DNA from: an uncultured Caulobacteraceae bacterium
GTDB taxonomy: Bacteria > Pseudomonadota > Alphaproteobacteria > Caulobacterales > Caulobacteraceae
Direction of reading: 5' to 3'
Assembly (NCBI GenBank): GCA_937952995.1
Contig: CALFYB010000060.1
Location: forward strand, 1 to 30,295
Length of the DNA stretch: 30,295 bases
Position 1 is the first letter of the stretch. Every line of letters starts with the position of its first letter. The position numbers and the translations under genes are program-made. The notes under the pieces were generated by a model. It was given only the letters and a program-made list of their open reading frames with translations, was not told where the DNA came from and made no database searches. Below are positions 8,165-15,909 of the stretch, piece by piece.

Positions 8165-9244
8165 TTAGACCTTGGGCTCGCGCAGAGCCTTGATGGCGGC
8201 AATGGCTAGCTTCAGATCTTGAGCGCGGTCCATCGGCAAGATCACCAGACCTTCTGCGGTCGACACGACCACCAGATTATCGACCCCGATCACGGCCACA
8301 GGCGGACCATCGGTCCAAATCAAGCTATTCGATGTCTCAATCGCTACCGCATCGCCGTGCAACAGATTGTCCGCGGCGTCCTTAGTCCCTAGGCGGTGGA
8401 TCTCACTCCAAGATCCAACATCCGCCCAGCCCATCGAACAGGGCGCAACAGCGGCAAGTTTGGTCTTTTCCATCACCGCAATATCGACTGGTTCGGACGG
8501 ACAGGCTCCAAAAGCCTGCGCATCGAGCCGCACAACTCGGTCCTCGGTCGCTACCCGAGACCAGGACAGACCCGCCTGCTCGGCGATCTTAGGGGCCAAC
8601 GCCGCCATCTGGCTGAGCATCACCTCTGGTGCGAATAGGAAAATCCCGGCGTTCCAGACATAGTCCCCTTCGGCCAGATACAGCTCGGCCTGCTCGCGGC
8701 TAGGCTTTTCGGCAAAGCGGCGGACCGCGAAAACGCCCTCATCAAGCTGGTCCCCCTGCTGGATATAGCCATAGCCGGTCTCGGGGCGGTCGGCCTCAAT
8801 CCCGAAAGTGACAATATGGCTGGCGGCGGTCTTTGCGGCCGCCGCAATGACCCGCATGAAGGCGTCTGGATCGGCAATAATATGGTCGGCGGGTAGAAGC
8901 AGCACGAGGGCTGAAGGGTCCAGATCTTGCACGGCCGCCGCCGCAATATAGGCCGCTGCCGCCGTGTTGCGGCCAAAGGGCTCCAGCACGATCTTGGCCG
9001 CTGCCCGATCAACCGCAGCAAGTTGCTCATCAATGGTGGCCAGATGGTCTTCAGCACAGATAATGACGGGCGGGGTAAAGGTCAGGGCATCACTGTCCTG
9101 TGTCCGCAGAACCGTATCCTGCAGCATGGTGTGCTCGGACCCGAGGGCGTGGAACTGCTTGGGCATGCCCGGATGGGACAGGGGCCAGAGCCGCGTGCCT
9201 GCCCCGCCGCTCAGAATGACCGGGGTGATCTTGCAAGGCGTCAA
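8165..9244 (-). CDS. manC: Mannose-1-phosphate guanylyltransferase
   Basis: This enzyme makes GDP-mannose from GTP and mannose-1-phosphate. The N-terminal PVILSGGAGTRLWPLSHP and GMPKQF are the pyrophosphorylase signature. LVLLLPADHI, ETGYGYIQQG, FAEKPS, YVWNAGIFLF and CSMGWADVGSWSE follow in the family order. At 359 residues it is the single-domain form and lacks the C-terminal phosphomannose isomerase cupin found in the roughly 480-residue bifunctional enzymes; the AGE gene next door may supply that step. The start is a TTG at 9244: no ATG or GTG lies in frame close upstream, and the next residues fit the family N-terminus. It follows the phosphomannomutase gene by 48 bases. Confidence 0.93.
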   Translation of the reverse strand: MTPCKITPVILSGGAGTRLWPLSHPGMPKQFHALGSEHTMLQDTVLRTQDSDALTFTPPVIICAEDHLATIDEQLAAVDRAAAKIVLEPFGRNTAAAAYIAAAAVQDLDPSALVLLLPADHIIADPDAFMRVIAAAAKTAASHIVTFGIEADRPETGYGYIQQGDQLDEGVFAVRRFAEKPSREQAELYLAEGDYVWNAGIFLFAPEVMLSQMAALAPKIAEQAGLSWSRVATEDRVVRLDAQAFGACPSEPVDIAVMEKTKLAAVAPCSMGWADVGSWSEIHRLGTKDAADNLLHGDAVAIETSNSLIWTDGPPVAVIGVDNLVVVSTAEGLVILPMDRAQDLKLAIAAIKALREPKV

Positions 9245-9292
9245 GGCGTTGAAATTCCCAACTGAACCGGTTCCCGTCCGAAGCTTTGGTCC

Positions 9293-10792
9293 CTAGACCT
9301 CTTGATTATAGGCCCCGACCTCAGGGCGTTTGGCCAGTCTGGGCTTCACCTCTTGGTGGAACAGGGCACGCATATCGTCAGCCGACTGGGTGCTCTCAAC
9401 CACGACCACGATCTCAGGCTTGTTGGATGAGGCGCGGACCAGAACCCAACTGCCGTCGTCGAGGGCTACGCGCACGCCGTTGACCGTAATCACCTCTTTG
9501 ATCTTGCGGCCCAAAATCTCACCGCCCTTGGCAGCGAGGTCCTGATAGTCCTGCACAATCGCTTCAACCACGCCGTACTTCACCTCATCGCCGCAATGGG
9601 GCGACATGGTCAGGGAGGTGAAGGCCACCGGCAGGGCCTTTTTCAGGTCCGACAGTTTCTGGTCAGGATTGCGGTCCAACATGGCCAAGATCGCCGCCGC
9701 TGTGGTCAGGCCGCAGTCATAGCCTCGGCCCAGATCGCCGGAGAGGAAGAAATGGCCGGATTTTTCAAAGCCAGCCAGCGCCTTCAGTTCAGCCGTCTTG
9801 CGCTTGATATAGCTGTGGCCGGTTTTCCAATAGACCGTCGTGCAGCCATTGGCGGCGAGCACCGGATCGGTGGCATAGAGGCCGGTCGACTTCACATCGA
9901 CGATGAAGGTCGCGCCGGGATTGAGCGGGGCCAGATCGCGGGCCAGCATTAGGCCGATCTTGTCGGCATAGATCTCTTCGCCCTCATCATCGACCACGCC
10001 GCAGCGGTCGCCGTCACCGTCAAAGCCAAAGGCCAGATCGGCACCGTGCGCACGCACCGCTTCGGCCATGGCCGTCAGCATGATGTGGTCTTCCGGGTTC
10101 GGATTATATTTCGGGAAACTGTAGTCGAGATCACAGTCCATCTCGATGACCTCGACGCCCATGGCCCGCAAGGCTTGCGGGGCAAAGGCCCCGGCCGTGC
10201 CGTTGCCGCAGGCCGCGATGACCTTGAGCGGACGCTTGACCTGCACCCGAGCGGCCGCATCGGCGATGAACCGCTCGGCCACGCCCTCGATCCGGGTCAG
10301 CGAGCCGCCGGGACGCTCAACAAAAGCGCCGTTGGTAACGATGTCCTTGAGACGGCCCATCTCATCGGGGCCAAAGGTCAAGGGACGCTGGGCCCCCATC
10401 TTCACGCCAGTCCAGCCATTTTCATTGTGGCTGGCTGTAACCATGGCCACGCAGGGCGCATCCAGATCGAACTGGGCGAAATAGGCGGTGGGCGACAGGG
10501 CCAGACCGATGTCCAAAACCTCACAGCCCGCCGCGATCAGACCCAGAGCAAGGGCCTGCTTGATCGACAGGGAATAGGACCGGTAGTCGTGGCCAATGAC
10601 GATCTTGGACTGGCCCAACTCGTGAATATAGGTGCCAAGCCCCAGCCCGAGAGCCTGAATACCCAGAAGGTTGATGTCCGGACCAAACAGCCAGCGCGCA
10701 TCATATTCGCGAAAACCGGTGGCCTTGACCAAGGCCTCATTCTCATAGGCAGCCGTATTGGGAACCAGATCAGTACGAGGCTTGGCGAACAT
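9293..10792 (-). CDS. manB: Phosphomannomutase/phosphoglucomutase
   Basis: This 499-residue member of the alpha-D-phosphohexomutase superfamily interconverts mannose-6-phosphate and mannose-1-phosphate, often with glucose phosphates as well (AlgC/ManB type). The phospho-carrying serine is S121 in VTASHNENGWTGVKMG; most relatives have a Pro after the Asn where this one has Glu. The magnesium loop GFDGDGDRCGVVD lies near residue 259, and the sugar-specificity and phosphate-binding loops ExSGH (FEKSGHFF) and VRASSNKPEIV are intact. The ATG has AAGGA upstream. With manC downstream it forms a GDP-mannose pair; the alcohol dehydrogenase gene lies 53 bases upstream on the same strand. Confidence 0.93.
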   Translation of the reverse strand: MFAKPRTDLVPNTAAYENEALVKATGFREYDARWLFGPDINLLGIQALGLGLGTYIHELGQSKIVIGHDYRSYSLSIKQALALGLIAAGCEVLDIGLALSPTAYFAQFDLDAPCVAMVTASHNENGWTGVKMGAQRPLTFGPDEMGRLKDIVTNGAFVERPGGSLTRIEGVAERFIADAAARVQVKRPLKVIAACGNGTAGAFAPQALRAMGVEVIEMDCDLDYSFPKYNPNPEDHIMLTAMAEAVRAHGADLAFGFDGDGDRCGVVDDEGEEIYADKIGLMLARDLAPLNPGATFIVDVKSTGLYATDPVLAANGCTTVYWKTGHSYIKRKTAELKALAGFEKSGHFFLSGDLGRGYDCGLTTAAAILAMLDRNPDQKLSDLKKALPVAFTSLTMSPHCGDEVKYGVVEAIVQDYQDLAAKGGEILGRKIKEVITVNGVRVALDDGSWVLVRASSNKPEIVVVVESTQSADDMRALFHQEVKPRLAKRPEVGAYNQEV

Positions 10793-10845
10793 AGAGCTAT
10801 TCCTTAGGGCCGTGCAGAGGGAAGACCAGACGCGAGATGCCGCGC

Positions 10846-11979
10846 CTAGAACACCGCCTCGATCAGGGCTTCATATTCCTCTGCCGTTGGACGCTTCAGG
10901 GCCGACAGGTGGGCCAGATCGCCAAGGGCGTAAGAGACGATCTCTGGGAACATCTCCCGGGTGACACCAAGGCTCGACAGCTTGGGGACAATGCCCAGAC
11001 GCGCATTCAGCGCCGCAATCGCATCGGCCAGATCATCGGTGGGCGCTAGGCCCATAACCCGCTTCAGACGGGCATATTTCTCAGGCGCAGCCCCTTCGGA
11101 AAAGCGCAGGACGGCTGGCAGAAACAGGGCGTTCAGCGCGCCGTGATGCAGCTTCAGGCCCGGCAGGCGGCCGCAGGAGTGGGACAGGGCATGAACCGCG
11201 CCAAGACCCTTGGCGAAGGCCAAGGCCCCTTCGACCGAGGCCATCATCATGTGCCAGCGCGCCTCGCGGTCGGACCCGTCCGCCACGGCCTTTTCCAGCC
11301 AACCCATACCGACCGCGCGCTCAACACCGTCATAGGCGATGGCTTCGAGCGGTGGATTGACGGTGGGCACCAAGATGGCTTCGATACAGTGGGTCACCGC
11401 GTCCATGCCGGTCGCGGCGGTCAGGCCTGCTGGCAGGCCCAAGGTCAGGTCCGGGTCGCAGATGGCGACGCCCGGGATCAGGTGCGGCGAGACGAAGGTC
11501 TCCTTGCGGCCATTGTTCAGCACAACCACCGCGCCGACTGACACTTCTGAGCCCGTGCCCGAGGTGGTGGGGATGGCAATGATCGGGCAGGTCTTGGTGA
11601 TCAGGCGCATGCCGCGCACCGACGCGCCGTACTTTTCCAGCGGACCTTCGTGGCTGGCCATCAGGGCCACAGCCTTGGCCAGGTCCATGCTGGAACCGCC
11701 GCCCAGACCCACGACGCCGTCGCAGTCATTGTCCTTGAAGACCTTGGTCGCTGCCGTAACGCTATCCTCATCAGGATTGGGCGGGGTCTGGTCGAAGACC
11801 GCGGCAAAGCCGGTCTCACCGGCTGCAGCCGTCACCGTGGCGACAATACCGGCGGCAACGAGGCCTTGGTCCGTAACCAGCATGGGCCGCTTGACGCCCT
11901 GTTGGCTCAGACTGGAGGCCAGTTTCTGGATCGCGCCAGAATCGAAAATTGCGGTGTTGACGATCGACAGAACGGGCAT
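10846..11979 (-). CDS. Iron-containing alcohol dehydrogenase
   Basis: This 377-residue protein belongs to the group III metal-dependent alcohol dehydrogenases (type members AdhB of Zymomonas, FucO and DhaT), NAD(P)-linked cytoplasmic enzymes. The cofactor loop GLGGGSSMDLAKAVAL is clear, as are the metal-ligand segments ATGMDAVTHCIEA (Asp and His) and HALSHSCGRLPGLKLHHG (two His). The start at 11979 gives the normal N-terminus and has GAGAG a few bases upstream; a longer reading frame reaching 12084 would add a proline-rich tail and is rejected. Its substrate is unknown. It is divergent from the ABC gene across a 161-base gap. No link to the GDP-mannose genes downstream is evident. Confidence 0.92.
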   Translation of the reverse strand: MPVLSIVNTAIFDSGAIQKLASSLSQQGVKRPMLVTDQGLVAAGIVATVTAAAGETGFAAVFDQTPPNPDEDSVTAATKVFKDNDCDGVVGLGGGSSMDLAKAVALMASHEGPLEKYGASVRGMRLITKTCPIIAIPTTSGTGSEVSVGAVVVLNNGRKETFVSPHLIPGVAICDPDLTLGLPAGLTAATGMDAVTHCIEAILVPTVNPPLEAIAYDGVERAVGMGWLEKAVADGSDREARWHMMMASVEGALAFAKGLGAVHALSHSCGRLPGLKLHHGALNALFLPAVLRFSEGAAPEKYARLKRVMGLAPTDDLADAIAALNARLGIVPKLSSLGVTREMFPEIVSYALGDLAHLSALKRPTAEEYEALIEAVF

Positions 11980-12140
11980 GACAGCTCTCACATTGTTGTA
12001 GGGCCATTTGCCCTGACTTGGAGGGGAATGGAAAGGGGGGAGCGGAATGAAAAGGCGGGCATTTTGCCGCCTGAACGATTGCAACGGGCTGGGACCCGGC
12101 TAGAGTCAATCTGTAGCCCTGAATTTCAAGGATTTCACGA
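11980..12140. promoter_or_regulatory. Divergent intergenic region with candidate promoter for the ABC gene
   Basis: On the plus strand TTGCAA (12079-12084) and TAGAGT (12101-12106) stand 16 bases apart, four matches of six each to sigma-70 hexamers, with a predicted start about 30 bases before the TTG codon at 12141. A GAGTC overlaps the -10 at 12103-12107; GANTC is the target of the alphaproteobacterial cell-cycle methylase CcrM, so methylation-sensitive expression is possible but unproven. A hairpin AGGCGG-N8-CCGCCT lies at 12053-12072 without a T tract. No clear promoter was found for the leftward alcohol dehydrogenase. Confidence 0.3.
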
Positions 12141-13970
12141 TTGCCCTCCTCGACGACGCCATCTGCCGAACAGCCAGTCCTCGCGATTGATAATCTCAAG
12201 GTCAGCTTCCAGACCTTTGACGGCCAGATCGAGGCCGTGAAGGGGATTAGTCTGGCCGTGGCGCAGGGCGAATGTCTGGGTGTGGTGGGCGAGAGCGGCT
12301 CGGGCAAGAGCCAGACCTTCATGACCGCCATGGGTCTGTTGTCGGCCAATGGCAAGGCGACCGGCTCCATCCGCTTCAAGGGCCAAGAGATCTTGGGACT
12401 GGCTCCGGCCAAGCTCAATCAGATCCGCGGCTCCAAGATCGCCATGATCTTTCAAGACCCGCTGACCGCCCTAACGCCCCATGTGCGCATCGGGGAACAG
12501 ATTGCTGAGCCCCTGCGCCTGCATTTTGGCCTGAGTGCCCGCGACGCCACGGCCAAGGCCCGCGAATGGCTGGACCGGGTGCGCATTCCAGAAGCTGGCC
12601 GCCGCCTCAACCAATATCCGCATGAGCTTTCCGGCGGTATGCGCCAGCGGGTGATGATCGCCGGTGCGATGGCGGGCAATCCGGCCCTCTTGATCGCGGA
12701 CGAACCCACCACCGCGCTCGACGTCACGGTCCAGTCCGAAATTCTCGACCTGATGGACGAGCTAAAGCGTGAAACCGGAACCGCCATGGTGCTGATCACC
12801 CACGATATGGGCGTCATTGCCCGTCTGGCCGACCGGGTCTGCGTGATGAAGAACGGGCTCTATGTCGAAGAAGGGCCCGCCCAAGCGATCTTTTCGGCAC
12901 CTCAGTCTGACTATACCCGCGAATTGTTGGCCGCCATTCCGCGCCTAGACCGCGCCGACCGGGGTGGCCGTCCCATGCTGGAGCCGGTGGCCAAGGATGC
13001 GCCGGTGGTGGTCGAAGGCAAGGACATCAAGGTCTGGTTCCCGCTCGCCGACGGTCTGTTCGCGCCCAAAAAGGTCCTGCGCGCCGTCGATGGGGTCAGC
13101 CTTCAGGTCCGCAAGGGCGAGACGCTCGGTGTTGTGGGCGAAAGCGGCTGTGGCAAGTCCACCCTGTCGCGCGCGGTTCTGGGCCTGATCCCCGCGACCG
13201 CCGGATCGGTCACCGTTCTGGGCACCAACCTGACAGAGGCCGACCGCAAGGCGATGATGGCCGCGCGCAAGGACCTGCAGATCGTTTTCCAAGACCCGCT
13301 GGCCAGCCTTGATCCGCGCATGACCATCGGCGATTCCATCGGCGAGCCCCTGCGCGTGTTTCGCGGTGATCTGAACGGCGCGGGCCGCGAGCTTGAAGTT
13401 CGGGCCATGATGGAGCGGGCGGGCCTGTCTACCGACCTGATCAATCGCTATCCGCACGAGCTTTCCGGCGGTCAGAACCAGCGCGTCGGCATTGCGCGGG
13501 CCATGATCCTCAAGCCGCAGCTTGTCATCTGTGACGAGGCGGTCTCGGCCCTTGATGTCTCGATCCGGGCCCAGATCATCGACCTACTCATCTCCCTGCA
13601 AAAGGATCTTGGCATGGCCATGGTCTTTATCAGTCACGACCTGGCCGTGGTGCGCGAGATCAGTCACCGGGTGATGGTGCTCTATATGGGCCGGGTCATG
13701 GAGGAGGCGAGCCGCGATCAGCTCTATAGCGACGCGCGCCATCCCTATACCCGCGCGCTTTTGACGGCAGCCCCCATTCCTGACCCAGCCCAAGAGCGCA
13801 GCCGCCAACGCGTGCGTCTGACCGGCGAGCCGCCCAGCCCGTTTGATCCCCTGTCAGGCCTGAAATTCCTGCCCTCGCGCCTGCCCGCCCAGCCGACCGA
13901 TCCGATCTATGTGCCGCAGCTGCGCGAAGTGGAACCGGGTCACCGCGTGGCGGAGTTTGATGCGGCTTAG
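12141..13970 (+). CDS. Double-ATPase ABC transporter protein, peptide/opine type (YejF-like)
   Basis: This 609-residue protein fuses two ABC ATPase domains of the dipeptide/oligopeptide (DppD-DppF, YejF, GsiA) class, which power peptide uptake at the inner membrane. Domain 1 (about residues 12-265) has Walker A GESGSGKSQ, signature LSGGMRQRV and Walker B ALLIADEPTTALD. Domain 2 (about 290-560) has GESGCGKST, LSGGQNQRVGIARA and LVICDEAVSALD, then the oligopeptide-type ending HPYTRALLTAAPIPDP. Domain 1 has Gln instead of Ser/Thr after the Walker lysine. Domain 2 has Ala in the D-loop region DEAVSALD where Pro is common. The start is a TTG with AAGGA eight bases upstream, well placed. No permease or binding protein gene is adjacent, so partners must lie elsewhere. 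Confidence 0.93.
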   Translation: MPSSTTPSAEQPVLAIDNLKVSFQTFDGQIEAVKGISLAVAQGECLGVVGESGSGKSQTFMTAMGLLSANGKATGSIRFKGQEILGLAPAKLNQIRGSKIAMIFQDPLTALTPHVRIGEQIAEPLRLHFGLSARDATAKAREWLDRVRIPEAGRRLNQYPHELSGGMRQRVMIAGAMAGNPALLIADEPTTALDVTVQSEILDLMDELKRETGTAMVLITHDMGVIARLADRVCVMKNGLYVEEGPAQAIFSAPQSDYTRELLAAIPRLDRADRGGRPMLEPVAKDAPVVVEGKDIKVWFPLADGLFAPKKVLRAVDGVSLQVRKGETLGVVGESGCGKSTLSRAVLGLIPATAGSVTVLGTNLTEADRKAMMAARKDLQIVFQDPLASLDPRMTIGDSIGEPLRVFRGDLNGAGRELEVRAMMERAGLSTDLINRYPHELSGGQNQRVGIARAMILKPQLVICDEAVSALDVSIRAQIIDLLISLQKDLGMAMVFISHDLAVVREISHRVMVLYMGRVMEEASRDQLYSDARHPYTRALLTAAPIPDPAQERSRQRVRLTGEPPSPFDPLSGLKFLPSRLPAQPTDPIYVPQLREVEPGHRVAEFDAA

Positions 13971-14105
13971 GCCCGCAGCCTATCTCAAAAACTCATGCCG
14001 CCCTTGGACCTACCGGCAAAATTGCGGTAAAGCCCGCCGGTGGCACCTTTTGCCTCGTTCCTTTCCTGCCCTTAGATCTTTGGGCGCAGACCCCTCTGGC
14101 CTCTC
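13971..14105. other. Short intergenic region before the threonine ammonia-lyase gene
   Basis: These 135 bases separate the ABC gene from the lyase gene. An imperfect inverted repeat, TACCGGCAA-AA-TTGCGGTA, lies at 14011-14029 with one unpaired G. A weak hexamer TTGGAC sits at 14004-14009, but no good -10 follows. No intrinsic terminator is seen, so read-through from the ABC gene is possible. Confidence 0.25.
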
Positions 14106-15308
14106 ATGACCCTAACTTTCGACGATATAAAAGCGGCGGCAACCCGGTTGCACGGCCATATCGAGCGTACGCCTTGCCGTCATTCGCGCACGCTGTCGGA
14201 AATTACCGGGGCCGAGGTCTGGGTTAAGTTTGAAAACCTTCAGTTCACGGCAGCGTTCAAAGAGCGCGGTGCGCTGAACAAGCTCGCCCTGATGACGGCG
14301 GACGAACGCGCGCGCGGCGTCATTGCGGCCTCAGCTGGCAATCACGCTCAGGGCCTTGCCTATCACGCCGCCCGCATGGGTGTGCCCGCGACCATCGTCA
14401 TGCCCAAGGGCACGCCCATGGTGAAGGTCGAGCATACGCGCGGCCACGGCGCTGAAGTGGTCCTCGAAGGCGAAAGCTATGACGAGTCGGCTGATATCGC
14501 CCAGCGCCTGCGCGAACAGCGCGGTCTGGTCTTTGTTCACCCCTTTAACGACTATGACGTCATGGCCGGACAGGGCACCATTGCCCTGGAGATGCTCGAA
14601 GAGGTTCCAGACCTCGAAATCTTGCCCGTCCCCATCGGCGGCGGCGGACTGATTGCCGGGATGGCCATGGCTGCCAAGTCGATCAATCCCGACATCCGGA
14701 TCATGGGTGTCGAACCGGCCATGTACCCTTCGTTCACCGCTCGCATGCGCGGCATGAACACCAATACAGGTGGCCAGACCATCGCTGAAGGCATCGCCGT
14801 CAAGCAGGTCGGCGATCTGGCCTATAGCGTCGCGCGGCCCTTGGTCGAGGACGTGCTTCTGGTCGAAGAGCCCTATTTCGAGCGGGCCATCTCGCTCTAT
14901 TGCACGGTCGAAAAGACCATTGCCGAAGGCGCTGGCGCGGCCTCGCTCGCGGCGCTTCTGGCCTTCCCAGAGAAGTTCCGGGGCAAGAAGTGCGGGCTGG
15001 TCCTGTGCGGCGGCAATATCGACACCCGGCTACTGACCTCGGTCCTGACCCGCGAGCTGATCCGGGCCCAGCGTCTGGTCAGCCTACGGATCATTGGCGA
15101 TGACCGCCCCGGCCTGTTGGCCAATGTCTCGGCCCTGATCGGCCAGATGGGGGCTAACATCATCGAGGTCGCCCATAATCGCCTCTCGCTCGACGTGCCG
15201 GCCAAGGGCGCGGAGTTCGACATCATGATCGAGACCCGCGACGCCCAGCATACGCAAGACATTATCGATGCCCTGCGCGAGCGCGGCTATCCCCCGCGCA
15301 CGGTCTGA
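14106..15308 (+). CDS. Threonine ammonia-lyase with C-terminal ACT domain
   Basis: This PLP enzyme deaminates L-threonine to 2-oxobutanoate, feeding isoleucine synthesis or threonine breakdown. The PLP lysine is K52 in AAFKERGALN, the cofactor Asn lies in SAGNHAQGLAYHA, and the phosphate loop is PIGGGGLIAGMAM. After about residue 320 comes an ACT domain (LVSLRIIGDDRPGLLANVSA) that normally binds an amino acid effector. At 400 residues it matches the single-ACT form (TdcB-like with ACT) rather than the roughly 510-residue IlvA with two regulatory lobes. The ATG at 14106 lacks a strong ribosome site but the N-terminus matches the family. Either ilvA or tdcB could apply, so no symbol is given. 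The FKBP gene follows 25 bases later. Confidence 0.93.
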   Translation: MTLTFDDIKAAATRLHGHIERTPCRHSRTLSEITGAEVWVKFENLQFTAAFKERGALNKLALMTADERARGVIAASAGNHAQGLAYHAARMGVPATIVMPKGTPMVKVEHTRGHGAEVVLEGESYDESADIAQRLREQRGLVFVHPFNDYDVMAGQGTIALEMLEEVPDLEILPVPIGGGGLIAGMAMAAKSINPDIRIMGVEPAMYPSFTARMRGMNTNTGGQTIAEGIAVKQVGDLAYSVARPLVEDVLLVEEPYFERAISLYCTVEKTIAEGAGAASLAALLAFPEKFRGKKCGLVLCGGNIDTRLLTSVLTRELIRAQRLVSLRIIGDDRPGLLANVSALIGQMGANIIEVAHNRLSLDVPAKGAEFDIMIETRDAQHTQDIIDALRERGYPPRTV

Positions 15309-15333
15309 TCTTACCCTTTCGGAGCCTTCCACA

Positions 15334-15834
15334 ATGACCCGATCCTTGGCCACCTTGGCCGCTGGCCTTCTGGCCGCCCTGTCCCTCAGCGCCTGCGGGC
15401 CCAGCAAAGAAGCGATTGCCAATATGGACGCTGCCAAAACCTTTATGGCCAACAATGCCAAGGCCGAAGGGGTCAAGACCCTGCCCAGCGGCGTGCAATA
15501 TAAGATCGTCACCTCCGGTCCTGCCGACGCCACTAGCCCCAAAAAGTCGGACGAGGTGAAGGTCCACTACGAAGGCAAGCTGTTGTCTGGCGAGATCTTT
15601 GACAGTTCGTTCCAGCGCGGCGCGCCTGCCACCTTCCCTCTCGGCGGTCTGATCCCGGCTTGGGTTGAGGCCCTGCAGCAGATGAAGCCCGGCGATGAAT
15701 GGCTGCTCTATGTGCCACCTGAACAGGGCTATGGCGCACAAGGGGCCGGTCCGATCCCGCCCAACAGCGTGCTGATCTTCCGCATTCAATTGATTGCCTT
15801 CAGAGAACGGCCGATGGCCCCAACCGGGGGCTAA
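15334..15834 (+). CDS. FKBP-type peptidyl-prolyl isomerase, lipoprotein
   Basis: This 166-residue protein catalyses cis-trans isomerisation of prolyl bonds and probably assists folding of envelope or secreted proteins. The N-terminal 21 residues form a lipoprotein signal ending in the lipobox LSAC, with C21 as the lipidation site, which places it in the periplasm anchored to a membrane. The FKBP core starts near VQYKIVTSGP and includes VKVHYEGKLLSGEIFDSS, the PLGGLIPAWVEALQQMKPG flap region, YVPPEQGYGAQGAG and PNSVLIFRIQLI. The ATG at 15334 is chosen because GGAG lies nine bases upstream and the signal peptide begins there; a longer frame from 15268 overlaps the lyase gene. It may be co-transcribed with the lyase, and it precedes the secretion genes. 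Confidence 0.93.
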   Translation: MTRSLATLAAGLLAALSLSACGPSKEAIANMDAAKTFMANNAKAEGVKTLPSGVQYKIVTSGPADATSPKKSDEVKVHYEGKLLSGEIFDSSFQRGAPATFPLGGLIPAWVEALQQMKPGDEWLLYVPPEQGYGAQGAGPIPPNSVLIFRIQLIAFRERPMAPTGG

Positions 15835-15909
15835 GACCGGTAAGGCGGGGTTGACCCGTCTCGCTTCGGTAGAGCCGCTTTTCACGATGGCAAGGATCAG
15901 GTAAAGACC

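Noticed and set aside
12053..12072. Hairpin AGGCGG-N8-CCGCCT as a terminator
   Set aside because: It has no T tract on either strand and lies between two divergent genes, where no terminator is needed.
13971..14105. The inverted repeat at 14011-14029 as a strong operator for the lyase gene
   Set aside because: It is imperfect, has no convincing promoter beside it and is short enough to occur by chance, so it is only noted under the intergenic entry.
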